Below are positions 1 to 7,533 of a DNA stretch of 23,006 bases, one piece after another. A program made the position numbers and the translations under genes. The notes under the pieces are model-generated. The model was given only the letters and a program-made list of their open reading frames with translations. It made no database searches and was not told the DNA's origin. Position 1 is the stretch's first letter; the number at the start of each line of letters is the position of its first letter. The DNA comes from Micavibrio sp. UBA7689. Lineage in GTDB: Bacteria > Pseudomonadota > Alphaproteobacteria > Micavibrionales > Micavibrionaceae. The stretch lies in NCBI GenBank assembly GCA_002482805.1, contig DLGR01000015.1:1-23006 (forward strand). The letters run 5' to 3'.

Positions 1-260
1 AAGTGGCATTCGAAGAACCAGAGACTTTCTTTCACGTCCAGCTCGGCGACGATTTCACCTTTGTCAAATGCGCCGCCTTCGGCCGCGATTTTGGTAATAC
101 GGTCAAACATCAACATCGGTGGCAACGGCAATTGTGCGTTGCCGGGGCCAAACATTGTGCCTTTACCGCATTCGATAAGATCTTCGAACGAGTAGGAAGG
201 CTTGGGAACGAAATCCATGATTTTCTTTACCGCATCTTGTGCTGACATACGGAGATTCAT
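1..260 (-). CDS. fabA: 3-hydroxyacyl-ACP dehydratase FabA, N-terminal part only
   Basis: FabA dehydrates 3-hydroxyacyl-ACP and isomerises trans-2-decenoyl-ACP to the cis-3 form, the entry point to unsaturated fatty acids in the cytoplasm. The 86 readable residues carry the FabA wording: ECGKGTMFGPGNAQLPLPPM, then MLMFDRI, then ELDVKE and WFFECH. The window edge falls just after His86, which matches the catalytic histidine of the family motif WFFxCHF. The C-terminal half, with the other catalytic acid, lies outside, so intactness cannot be judged. There are two in-frame starts, at 260 and 248 (MSAQDAVKK); neither has a clear Shine-Dalgarno sequence. In many alphaproteobacteria fabB follows fabA, which would place it beyond the left edge; this is inference. 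Confidence 0.93.
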   Translation of the reverse strand, partial: MNLRMSAQDAVKKIMDFVPKPSYSFEDLIECGKGTMFGPGNAQLPLPPMLMFDRITKIAAEGGAFDKGEIVAELDVKESLWFFECH

Positions 261-322
261 AGCGGTTAAATAATGGGGAATCAAGCGGCCAAAGCGAAGC
301 ATTCCCAAGGATTTAGGCCGAC

Positions 323-1303
323 TTACGCCATGAAGGCATATTCCATGCACACGCTTTTGTAGGATTCGGAGATGGCGGCCATGGCCAGAGGTTTGGCGAT
401 GGCGGGTTCCAGCTCGGGTTTTTTACCGCCCGACGTGATAGCAAGCATGCGGCCCGCCGCTTTGGCGCAGGCAACGGCCTGATCATTCAAATCGAACATT
501 TCAATCGCATTGAAGAAACCTTGGCACAATGGATCGAGTTCTCGGATCAACTGTGTCGGCGGGTTTGCGGGCGTATCGTTCGCCGGCAATCCGAAACGCC
601 AGTCGGTGCTGGAGCATAAACCATGGCGAACGGCTTCTTGTGTCATTACATACGCAGTCTGGTCTAGAACATCGGGAAGATCCGATCCTCTGAACCAGCA
701 GCATTGATTTTTGCCTTCGTGGCTTTGCGCGAGCTTATATCCCGCCGTGCCTGCAAGGGCCGCCACGCTGTCGGCGAGTTTCCATTGGGAAATACCGATC
801 TTCTGTTCGATCAGCGCGTCGCATAATTCCTGCGCCGCCAATTCATACGCCATGGACTTATATGTCGCCTCGATCAGAATGCGGAAAGATTCCGTTCTGG
901 CCATGCCGAACATTTCCCAACGCGCCAAAGATTGCTGGATCAAAAACAAAACCATGTTTTGGAATTCGTAATGGCAGTCCTGCCATTCGCCGAAAAACTC
1001 GCGGGCGATAGAACGGCCCTGCTCGGTGTCAAAATCTATAATAGGTGACGGCGGCAAGGCCTTGCCGCCGAGATCGCCGCCATAAGGCTCGCAATCGAGC
1101 AATTCTGAAAGTTTGGCGAAGGAACCTTCGAGGGCTTCCTCGCAATTGTCGAACAGGAACGCGCACTCCACGAGCATGCCGGCGTAGAGCATCAGCACCT
1201 TCATTGCGTCGGTGCCCAATTCGGGCTCTTCGGCCATCGCCTGAATCGCGGCGTGAATCCGAATGGCCACATCTGCCTTTACGGTATGTGTTTGCGTGCT
1301 CAT
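323..1303 (-). CDS. hypothetical protein, 326 residues
   Basis: I do not recognise this protein. It is an uninterrupted frame of 326 residues with no signal peptide and no membrane segment, so it is probably cytoplasmic. It looks largely helical, with long amphipathic stretches (around residues 30-70, 105-170 and 265-326), and it is fairly rich in cysteine, including an adjacent pair in QCCWFRG near residue 205. It ends 62 bases before the fabA start on the same strand, so the two could be co-transcribed. The ATG at 1303 has only a weak upstream ribosome site. Antisense frames at 510-707, 711-971 and 1045-1350 are shorter and look like shadows. No function is proposed. Confidence 0.75.
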   Translation of the reverse strand: MSTQTHTVKADVAIRIHAAIQAMAEEPELGTDAMKVLMLYAGMLVECAFLFDNCEEALEGSFAKLSELLDCEPYGGDLGGKALPPSPIIDFDTEQGRSIAREFFGEWQDCHYEFQNMVLFLIQQSLARWEMFGMARTESFRILIEATYKSMAYELAAQELCDALIEQKIGISQWKLADSVAALAGTAGYKLAQSHEGKNQCCWFRGSDLPDVLDQTAYVMTQEAVRHGLCSSTDWRFGLPANDTPANPPTQLIRELDPLCQGFFNAIEMFDLNDQAVACAKAAGRMLAITSGGKKPELEPAIAKPLAMAAISESYKSVCMEYAFMA

Positions 1304-1384
1304 GGTTTCTGTTTTGTTATTTAATTGAGATACTTGGGAAGGATACTTAAGGTGCGGTGTGAAAAACGAATCACTCTATAAATT

Positions 1385-1951
1385 TTAGTCGAAGTCCTCT
1401 GAGTCGTAAATCCCCCACAAAAACTTTCTTTCCGCCCAGCCTTTATAGCCCTCCGCGGAGACTGCACACCATGCACCCCTGCACTCCTCGACGCCTGCTA
1501 TTACGTGGGGTTCCAGATAAGCCAAGGTACGAGATTTAGCGTCAGGGTCTTTTTTGACGGCCAGATTGGCCTCGCCTTTGACGACGATGGACCTGTTGCC
1601 CGAAAGCATCGATTGGTGCACCCAGCCGTCATCACCCTCCATATCGCGGATTTTTCTCCAGGTATCGAACTCCTGCACGATCTCGACGGGGAGATGCTCT
1701 TTCTGCAAGACCCATTTGATGGGATATCTGAGGGCCGGACCCGTGCGGACGAAGACCTTGTCTGTGGCGAGGGTCACGTAACGGGGTATCGGCAGGCCCG
1801 AGGAATTCTTGCTCCCTACCGTACCGGTGGGCGTATCCACCGCCAAAGAGCCTTGTGGGGGCTCCTGAGGCGGTTTCTGGCCGTTACCGGCCAGTGCTGG
1901 AACAAGGGAGATAAGCAAAAAAGCTAATGTGAGGACGATTTTTTTACCCAT
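1385..1951 (-). CDS. secreted SH3-domain protein (SH3_4 type)
   Basis: This is a probable periplasmic protein with bacterial SH3-like modules, a class thought to bind cell-wall peptides. Residues 1-21 form a signal peptide: the basic MGKK, a hydrophobic core LTLAFLLISLVPA and a cleavage site after ALA. A Pro/Gly-rich linker of about 30 residues follows. The first SH3 module (about 55-117) contains VFVRTGPALRYPIKWVLQK and WRKIRDMEGDDGWVH, the typical SH3_4 wording. The second (about 121-182) has NLAVKKDPDAKSRTLAYLEP and WCAVSAEGYKGWAER. The length of 188 residues is normal for this alphaproteobacterial family. It is transcribed away from dusA, with about 50 bases between the two likely starts. 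The family call is firm; the cellular role is inferred. Confidence 0.85.
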   Translation of the reverse strand: MGKKIVLTLAFLLISLVPALAGNGQKPPQEPPQGSLAVDTPTGTVGSKNSSGLPIPRYVTLATDKVFVRTGPALRYPIKWVLQKEHLPVEIVQEFDTWRKIRDMEGDDGWVHQSMLSGNRSIVVKGEANLAVKKDPDAKSRTLAYLEPHVIAGVEECRGAWCAVSAEGYKGWAERKFLWGIYDSEDFD

Positions 1952-2001
1952 AATCTATTCTGGATATGCTAAAAAACGCCCGCATTCAAGGGGATGAAAC
2001 C

Positions 2002-2973
2002 GTGAACACGAAAAAAGCGCATATAAGCGTCGCGCCGATGATGGACTGGACAGACCGGCATTGCCGTTTCTTCCACCGTCTTTTGTCGCCCAATGTGCGT
2101 CTTTATACGGAGATGGTCACGACGGGTGCGCTCATTCACGGCGATGCTGAACGCCATCTTCGTTTTTCCGATGAAGAACATCCGATCGCGCTTCAACTCG
2201 GCGGCTCCGAACCTGCCGACCTCGCCCTCGCCGCGAAGATGGGCGAAGATTTCGGATATGATGAAATCAACATAAATTGCGGCTGCCCTTCGGAACGCGT
2301 GCAAAAAGGCGCGTTCGGCGCCTGCCTGATGGCGGAGCCCGATCTGGTCGCACGCTGTGTAGAGGCCATGACAAAGGCTGTGAAGATTCCCGTCACGGTG
2401 AAATGCAGAATCGGAATCGATGAATGCGATCCTGAAACATTCCTGCCGGCCTTTATCAAACCTGTCGCCGATGCGGGCTGCTCGATGTTCGTCATTCACG
2501 CACGCAAAGCTTGGCTGAAAGGCCTTTCGCCCAAAGAAAACAGAACCAAACCGCCGATCAATTACGATCTGCCCGCACGTATGAAAGCCGCCTATCCGCA
2601 TATTGAATTCATTGTGAACGGCGAAGTTAGAACTGTCGCCGAAACAAAAGCTCATCTCGATACCTTCGACGGCGTGATGATCGGGCGCGAGGCGTACCAA
2701 AACCCCGAACTTCTTTTGGATATCGAGCGCGATATTTTCGGCAATTCGAACCTGGTCTCGGCGCAGGAAGCGGTCATGAAAATGATACCCTATATCGAGC
2801 GTCAGGCCCGCGATTACGGCACGCCTATGAAGTCGATCACGCGCCACATGCTCGGCCTGTTCCAAGGTATGCGCGGCTCCAAAGCATGGAGACGCACACT
2901 TTCGACCGAAACGCACAACGACAACGCCCAGCCCCGCCTTCTGGAAAAAGCCCTTGAATCCATGGCCTTGTAA
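2002..2973 (+). CDS. dusA: tRNA-dihydrouridine synthase A
   Basis: DusA is an FMN enzyme that reduces uridines 20 and 20a in the tRNA D-loop with NADPH. The TIM-barrel landmarks are present: SVAPMMDWTDRHCRFFHRLL at the N-terminus, LYTEMVTTGALIHG, IALQLGGSEP, the catalytic-cysteine segment INCGCPSERVQKGAFGACLM (Cys about 95), VTVKCRIGID, FVIHARKAWLKGLSPKENR and GVMIGREAYQNP. These are specific to DusA rather than DusB or DusC. The frame stays open back to an ATG at 1966. I prefer the GTG at 2002: AAGGGGA at 1988-1994 sits 7 bases before it, the protein then starts just ahead of the conserved region, and this leaves room for divergent promoters with the SH3 gene. The length is 323 residues, usual for the family. 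The large antisense frame at 1969-3018 is a shadow. Confidence 0.95.
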   Translation: MNTKKAHISVAPMMDWTDRHCRFFHRLLSPNVRLYTEMVTTGALIHGDAERHLRFSDEEHPIALQLGGSEPADLALAAKMGEDFGYDEININCGCPSERVQKGAFGACLMAEPDLVARCVEAMTKAVKIPVTVKCRIGIDECDPETFLPAFIKPVADAGCSMFVIHARKAWLKGLSPKENRTKPPINYDLPARMKAAYPHIEFIVNGEVRTVAETKAHLDTFDGVMIGREAYQNPELLLDIERDIFGNSNLVSAQEAVMKMIPYIERQARDYGTPMKSITRHMLGLFQGMRGSKAWRRTLSTETHNDNAQPRLLEKALESMAL

Positions 2974-3068
2974 GCCGTTCTCGCTTTTAACCACGTTAGA
3001 ATTTGCATTTTTTTCCAACTGGTTGATAATGTATTCAGATTTATCTTTTCAAAGGCGCCCACCGAACC

Positions 3069-3680
3069 ATGGCATGGCAAAGGCTTAACCGCGAAGACAG
3101 CATTAAAGTCGTAGAAAGCGTGCTCGCCACAGGCGGCGCCGCCGGTATGTTTTCAACTACGACCAGCGAAGTCCAAAAATGGATTTTGCCGTTCTATGAA
3201 ACTACCAATCTTTATCAGGTAACGAACTTCGCTTCGCTGCCCTCGTTCAGCTTCAAATATCTCGGCAACGGCGTGCATTTTCATCAGCTCGACGGTACGG
3301 AACTGCCTATCTATACGATCAACGACCGCGGCATGCTTTCACTCAATGAACGCACAGTCGTGGATTATCTCGAATTCTTTTTTCAGCATGTGATGCTCGA
3401 TGGCGATGAGATGTTTTTTATCAAAGATCCTTACGACATGCCCCTTTTGGCATCGATGGATAAACAAAGCCGTGATTCCATTATACGCAATCACACAGCC
3501 GCCGAAGTCAGCTATGACGCGGGGTTTGATAAATACACCGTGGATGCGGATTTATATGCTGAAGGACTTTTGATGCGCGCCACTATTGAAGTAACAGGCA
3601 CAGGCCGCGTTACGATCCAGAGCCGCAAAATGATCGTAAATGCGATTGCACAATCCGCCGTTTCTGGAATAATGGCCTAG
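3069..3680 (+). CDS. hypothetical protein, 203 residues
   Basis: I do not recognise a named family. The protein is probably cytoplasmic, with no signal peptide or membrane segment. It alternates beta-like segments with a few aromatic-rich motifs: FYETTNLYQVTNFASLPSF, YLGNGVHFHQLDGTELPIY, YLEFFFQHVMLDGDEMFFIK. The C-terminal third (about 150-190) reads as a beta-sheet with TVDADLYAEGLLMRATIEV and GRVTIQSRKMIV. It is the first of three closely packed plus-strand genes: the next starts 11 bases downstream. The start at 3069 has only a loose AAAGG-like sequence some 16 bases upstream, so it is the likely rather than the certain start. My impression that related proteins occur in other alphaproteobacteria is from memory and untested. 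Confidence 0.75.
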   Translation: MAWQRLNREDSIKVVESVLATGGAAGMFSTTTSEVQKWILPFYETTNLYQVTNFASLPSFSFKYLGNGVHFHQLDGTELPIYTINDRGMLSLNERTVVDYLEFFFQHVMLDGDEMFFIKDPYDMPLLASMDKQSRDSIIRNHTAAEVSYDAGFDKYTVDADLYAEGLLMRATIEVTGTGRVTIQSRKMIVNAIAQSAVSGIMA

Positions 3681-3691
3681 GAGTTCAATGA

Positions 3692-4276
3692 ATGACTGAA
3701 AACGAACAATCAGGTCTGGGTGGTAAGTTTGGTGCCAAAACGAGCGGCAGCCAGATCAACTATGGCCACCCCCACAGCCAAGAGCTCCTTCAGAGCGCAT
3801 CCGCCGTTATACGCGAATCAGAAACCGGACGCCTGCTTTTGAAGCTCTTGGACCTAAAACGGGTTCCTGTTCACGTTATCAAAGGGATTGGTCAGTCGGG
3901 TTTTTCCCCAGAAGCGATGACTATTTATATGCAGGCCCCAGGCTCTGCAACCACCGCGAATCCTGCCTTTATCATTAATCTCATTAAAGGTTTAAACGAG
4001 GCCGCCCAAGAATTGGCGGGTTTCCGCACCCCGGACCCCCGTAAGGATATCATGGCCTATGCCAGCTTTATCCATGGCCGAAACCTTGATTCCATTACGG
4101 AAGTCTGCAAAGTTATAAAAGAATTAACCAAGACTCCCCATTTCACTAATTTACTTGACTCTTTAACCGAGTTGGGGTTAAATGGGGTCTATAAAGCGTA
4201 CATCGATGGAAAGCCCAGAGAAGTCCTTTATGAACAGTATGCATCAGCTTATGATGCGATGAGAGGGAGAAGTTAA
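3692..4276 (+). CDS. hypothetical protein, 194 residues
   Basis: Unrecognised protein. It starts 11 bases after the previous stop, behind a good AGGAG-type site (TAGGAGTTCAATGA), and ends 1 base before the next small gene. The N-terminus is polar and Gly/Ser-rich (EQSGLGGKFGAKTSGSQ), suggesting a flexible tail. Residues 28-190 look mostly helical, with repeated leucine-rich amphipathic stretches such as GRLLLKLLDLKRVPVHVI, INLIKGLNEAAQELAGF and FTNLLDSLTELGLNGVYKAY. There is no membrane segment. Context says only that it belongs with the genes on either side. An adaptor or structural protein would fit the helical, motif-poor composition, but that is speculation. Confidence 0.72.
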   Translation: MTENEQSGLGGKFGAKTSGSQINYGHPHSQELLQSASAVIRESETGRLLLKLLDLKRVPVHVIKGIGQSGFSPEAMTIYMQAPGSATTANPAFIINLIKGLNEAAQELAGFRTPDPRKDIMAYASFIHGRNLDSITEVCKVIKELTKTPHFTNLLDSLTELGLNGVYKAYIDGKPREVLYEQYASAYDAMRGRS

Positions 4277-4277
4277 T

Positions 4278-4418
4278 ATGATTGCTAATATTGGTGACTT
4301 TGCAGCAGCAGCCGTACACCCTAGCCGTGTAACGCCAGCTGAATCCACATTGGAGCACACGCACAAATTCCTGAACACCCTCGGTGTCAAGCCAGGCCTG
4401 GACTTCCAAGCCTCGTAA
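4278..4418 (+). CDS. small protein, 46 residues
   Basis: A 46-residue frame running from ATG at 4278 to TAA at 4416-4418. It begins MIANIGDFAAAAVHPSRVTP and ends KPGLDFQAS. The evidence that it is real is positional: AGGGAGA at 4263-4269 stands 8 bases before the ATG, only one base separates it from the preceding stop codon, and a small hairpin (TATCCC-CTAAA-GGGATA, 4419-4435) and then a strong terminator follow at once. The composition is balanced, mildly amphipathic, with no cysteine and no membrane segment. It could be a partner subunit, a regulatory peptide or a leaderless structural protein. I do not recognise a family. Confidence 0.6.
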   Translation: MIANIGDFAAAAVHPSRVTPAESTLEHTHKFLNTLGVKPGLDFQAS

Positions 4419-4442
4419 TATCCCCTAAAGGGATAAGTAATG

Positions 4443-4472
4443 AAAAAGGGCCTTTCGAGGCCCTTTGTTTTT
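4443..4472 (+). terminator. rho-independent terminator, UUCG loop, probably two-way
   Basis: AAAGGGCCT (4445-4453) pairs with AGGCCCTTT (4458-4466) across a TTCG tetraloop, followed by GTTTTT. It closes the plus-strand cluster 3069-4418. On the minus strand the same stem ends in TTTTTCATT, so it can also end the suf operon, whose last stop is at 4538. A weaker hairpin, TATCCC/GGGATA at 4419-4435, lies just upstream. Confidence 0.88.
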
Positions 4473-4537
4473 GCTCACTTTTTGAGTGCCGTATAAAAAA
4501 TCCTGCAAACGAACTGAACGATTCCAGATTACGGTAA

Positions 4538-4882
4538 TTACGCTTTGGAGCGCTCTACGGAGAAGCTTTCACCGCAACCGCATCTGCCCGTCTCATTAGG
4601 ATTGGTGAAGGTAAACCCGCTGCCCATCTTGTCCTCGGCGAACCCGATCTCCATGCCGAACAGCATCCATGAATTGGTTTTGGGAATGTACAAAACCGCG
4701 CCGTTTGATTCGATCTTGTCGTCGGCGGCGAGGTTTTCATCCATCGCGTATTCCATTTCGTACGAATGGCCGCTGCAGCCCGTAGATTTGATCGTCAGAC
4801 GCAACCCTTTTGCACCGTCGCGTGCAGCGGTTTTGGATTTAATGGCTTCTGCGGCCTCTGCAGTGACTTTGATGGCATCCAT
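4538..4882 (-). CDS. sufA: A-type Fe-S carrier protein SufA/IscA
   Basis: A-type carriers take Fe-S clusters from the SufBCD scaffold and pass them to apo-proteins in the cytoplasm. The 114-residue protein has the HesB/IscA fold wording: KVTAEAAEAIKS, GLRLTIKSTGCSGHSYEMEY, a central VLYIPKTNSWMLFGMEIGFAED and the C-terminal CGCGESFSV. The three ligand cysteines of the family are present, one in GCSG and two in CGCG. The ATG at 4882 is preceded 8 bases upstream by TAGGA; an upstream in-frame TTG at 4900 lacks this support. It is the last gene of the suf operon, 10 bases after sufT, and is followed by the two-way terminator. SufA, IscA and ErpA are hard to separate by sequence; the operon position favours SufA. 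Confidence 0.93.
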   Translation of the reverse strand: MDAIKVTAEAAEAIKSKTAARDGAKGLRLTIKSTGCSGHSYEMEYAMDENLAADDKIESNGAVLYIPKTNSWMLFGMEIGFAEDKMGSGFTFTNPNETGRCGCGESFSVERSKA

Positions 4883-4892
4883 AACTTCTATC

Positions 4893-5315
4893 CTACACAA
4901 ACATGTTTAATTGTAACTTAGCAGTCTCTGCCATTTTAGACGGGTCCCATGTCGGATCCCACACGATGTCGACATCCACATGGCGCACGCCCTCGATCGG
5001 GAAGATCGCGCCTTGCACCCATGCCGGCATTTCCTGCGCCACGGGGCATGCAGGCGACGTCAAAGTCATCTCGACGTAAACATCGTGCTGTCCGTCGACA
5101 TCGGTTTTCATGACATCGATTTTATAGATCAGGCCGAGCTCGTAAATATTGACCGGAATTTCGGGGTCGAACACTTTGCGCAAAGCTTCAACCGCGGCAC
5201 GCGCCAACGGATGGTCCGAAATTTCGACGCCGGGCGGCTCCGCCATTTCATCGTATTCTTCGCCGACGGCGTTTTTGACCATTTCTTCGTCTGCGACCAA
5301 TTCGTATTTCGTCAT
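4893..5315 (-). CDS. sufT: SufT, MIP18/DUF59 Fe-S maturation factor
   Basis: SufT belongs to the DUF59 (MIP18-like) family and assists Fe-S protein maturation. After an acidic N-terminal tail of about 35 residues, the domain starts with ALRKVFDPEIPVNIYELGLIY, the family hallmark. It continues with VYVEMTLTSPACPVAQEMP, which contains the conserved cysteine, and VDVDIVWDPTWDPSKMAETAK. The length of 140 residues and the long N-terminal tail fit alphaproteobacterial SufT. Its ATG overlaps the sufS stop as ATGA at 5312-5315, so the two are probably translationally coupled. sufA follows after 10 bases. Confidence 0.93.
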   Translation of the reverse strand: MTKYELVADEEMVKNAVGEEYDEMAEPPGVEISDHPLARAAVEALRKVFDPEIPVNIYELGLIYKIDVMKTDVDGQHDVYVEMTLTSPACPVAQEMPAWVQGAIFPIEGVRHVDVDIVWDPTWDPSKMAETAKLQLNMFV

Positions 5316-6535
5316 GACAGCAACTCTTTTGCTTTCTTAAGGCCTGATACCAGTGAATCAATATCGTTCTGGTTTGAATAAAGTCCAATGCTGGCGCGGA
5401 TCGTGCCGTCTATGCCGAGCGTTTTCATCAGAGGCATGCAGCAATGATGGCCTGTTCTGACCGCTACCCCGCATTTATCGAGGATCATGGTGACATCGGA
5501 CGGGTGCGCCCATTCGGGGACAAAAGACACAATCCCCACTTTGTCTTGGCTTTGCCCGTAATATTTAAGGCCGTCGATTTTGGCGAGGCCACGCATTAGC
5601 GCATCCAGCATGTTCTTTTCATGCGCCGCGATGTTGTCCTGTCCGATGGTGCGGACGAAATCGATCGCCGCGCCCAAACCGATGACTTCGACGATGGCAG
5701 GTGTGCCCGCTTCGAAACGCCCAGGCGCTTTCTTGAATGTCGTGCCTTCGAATGACACGTTTTCAATCATGTCTCCTCCGCCTTGGTAGGGCGGCATGTC
5801 GTTTAAAATCTGCTCGCGCCCCCAAAGGACGCCGACGCCTGTGGGCCCGTATAATTTATGTCCGGTGAACACCAGAAAATCGCACCCGATCTCGCGGACA
5901 TCTACACCTCCATGCACGATGCTTTGCGATGCATCGACCAGAACCATGATATCGCCGTTAAACGCTTTCGCCTTTTTTACAATCTTGGTGACTGGATTAA
6001 TGGTGCCAAGCGCGTTCGATACATGGACGATGGAAACCAGTTTGGTTCTGTCGCTCAGCATATTTTCGAATGCTTCAAAATCCAGCGTTCCGTCTTTCAT
6101 CAAAGGGACGACCTTAATCTTTACGCCGTCGATCAATTGCCAAGGCACTATGTTCGCATGGTGTTCCATGGCCGAAATGATAATCTCATCCCCTGATTTA
6201 AGGTTCGCTTTGCCCCAGCTGCTTGCCACGAGGTTGATCGCTTCGGTGGTGTTTCTGGTGAATACGACTTCGTTTACGCTGTAAGCCTTGATGAAATCGG
6301 CAACCTTACCGCGCACGGTTTCATATTCCTGCGTTGCCATCTGCGAAAAATGGTACAAGCCGCGGTGAATGTTCGCATAGTAAGAAGACATCATCTCCGA
6401 CATTTTGTCGATCACCGCCTGCGGTTTTTGCGCGGACGATGCTGTATCGAGATAGGCCAGTTTCTGCCCGTTGGTTTCTTCGGACAGAATGGGAAAATTC
6501 TCGCGGCAATAGCCTATGTCCGTGATGCCAGCCAT
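5312..6535 (-). CDS. sufS: cysteine desulfurase SufS
   Basis: SufS is a PLP enzyme that removes sulfur from cysteine, forming a persulfide for cluster assembly. Class II features are visible: EHHANIVPW with the cofactor-stacking His near 125, HVSNALGTINPV, VDASQ (Asp201, Gln204), the PLP lysine in FTGHKLYGP (Lys227), and the sulfur-accepting cysteine in VRTGHHCCMPL (Cys365, with an additional Cys366). Length 407 residues, normal. The start lies 22 bases inside the sufD 3' end, and the stop overlaps sufT. No sufE or sufU is present in the operon, so the sulfur-relay partner must be elsewhere or absent. Confidence 0.97.
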   Translation of the reverse strand: MAGITDIGYCRENFPILSEETNGQKLAYLDTASSAQKPQAVIDKMSEMMSSYYANIHRGLYHFSQMATQEYETVRGKVADFIKAYSVNEVVFTRNTTEAINLVASSWGKANLKSGDEIIISAMEHHANIVPWQLIDGVKIKVVPLMKDGTLDFEAFENMLSDRTKLVSIVHVSNALGTINPVTKIVKKAKAFNGDIMVLVDASQSIVHGGVDVREIGCDFLVFTGHKLYGPTGVGVLWGREQILNDMPPYQGGGDMIENVSFEGTTFKKAPGRFEAGTPAIVEVIGLGAAIDFVRTIGQDNIAAHEKNMLDALMRGLAKIDGLKYYGQSQDKVGIVSFVPEWAHPSDVTMILDKCGVAVRTGHHCCMPLMKTLGIDGTIRASIGLYSNQNDIDSLVSGLKKAKELLS

Positions 6536-7533
6536 TGCGCCAGTTTCTCTGTGATGTGGGTTTGCATGCCCTCATCCGTGATCGTGTCCACAGCTTGCGC
6601 GCAGAACGATGTGATGAGGAGCGATCTTGCTTCTTTTTCCGGTATGCCGCGTGCGCGCATGTAAAACAGCGGCTCTTCGTCCAGCTTTCCGGTGGTCGCG
6701 CCGTGTGAGCATTTCACATCGTCGGCGTAGATTTCCAGCTCCGGCTTTGTGTCCATCTCCGCCTGCGGCGACAGGATGAGCGCATTGGACAGTTGATAAC
6801 CATCGGTTTTCTGCGCGATCTGGTGGACGTGGACCTTGCCTTGGAACACGCAACGTGATTTGCCGTCCAGCACGGATTTGTAAGTCTGGTTCGAATTACA
6901 GTGCGGCGCCTTGTGTTCGATCGTTATCGTCGTATCGGCATGTTGTTCGCCGCGCAGAAGGTTAAGGCCTGCAATACTGAAATTGCCGTTTTCACCGTTC
7001 AGTTCCGCGTGCACCTGATTTCTGATCAGTCCCGCACCTTCGATGTGGTTATAGCCTTCATAGCTTCCGTCACGGTCAATCTTCACGTGAATGAACTGTG
7101 TGGAAACCGCGCCTTCCGCTTCGTCGATGATGCGGTAGTGGCGCAGCTTGGCATTCTTGCCGACGATGATTTGCGCCACGCCGTTCTTCCAGTAACCGCC
7201 CTGCCCGTTCTGGCGTTCGATAACGGTGACGGTCTGGCCGTCCTTTACATGAATAACCAGACGCGGCGATAGCCATTGGCCATCTTTTGCACTGATCTCT
7301 ATGATTTCATCTGATGTGATGAATTTGATGTCTTTGGTGTGGGAGGTGTTCAAATCCCACAGTTGCGTGTCTTTGTACTGTGCTTCGCCCGGCGCGTGGG
7401 GATTGAGCAGTTTGACATCGCTACCCCAGCCCAATGCTGCAGGCATGAGATTAAGCTTCTTAAGAGCACGCTCAAGATTGGTGTATTTCCAACGCTCCAG
7501 TTTTGGCGAAGGTACGTCAGGCAACATTGGCAT
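6514..7533 (-). CDS. sufD: Fe-S scaffold subunit SufD
   Basis: SufD pairs with SufB, and with SufC forms the SufBC2D scaffold. The N-terminal signature PSPKLERWKYTNLERALKK is the usual start of the SufD core. The C-terminal half is a beta-helix with SIAGLNLLRGEQHADTTITI, RCVFQGKVHVHQIAQKTDGY, LEIYADDVKCSHGATTG and FYMRARGIPEKEAR, matching the SufD C-terminal helical cap. The frame stays open far upstream to 7827, but that part is antisense-like in character and overlaps sufC coding, so the start must be near the end of sufC. I chose ATG 7533 (MPMLPDV); ATG 7527 is also possible. At 339 residues it is clearly shorter than the roughly 420 of E. coli SufD, mainly at the N-terminus. Confidence 0.93.
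   Translation of the reverse strand: MPMLPDVPSPKLERWKYTNLERALKKLNLMPAALGWGSDVKLLNPHAPGEAQYKDTQLWDLNTSHTKDIKFITSDEIIEISAKDGQWLSPRLVIHVKDGQTVTVIERQNGQGGYWKNGVAQIIVGKNAKLRHYRIIDEAEGAVSTQFIHVKIDRDGSYEGYNHIEGAGLIRNQVHAELNGENGNFSIAGLNLLRGEQHADTTITIEHKAPHCNSNQTYKSVLDGKSRCVFQGKVHVHQIAQKTDGYQLSNALILSPQAEMDTKPELEIYADDVKCSHGATTGKLDEEPLFYMRARGIPEKEARSLLITSFCAQAVDTITDEGMQTHITEKLAQWLASRT

Noticed and set aside
1969..3018. 349-residue minus-strand frame opposite dusA
   Set aside because: It is fully antisense to a clear DusA, its residues resemble no family, and it lacks a ribosome site; a shadow of the third-position composition.
4146..4409. 87-residue minus-strand frame opposite the small protein
   Set aside because: It covers two well-supported plus-strand frames and has no ribosome site; it also reads against the operon terminator arrangement.
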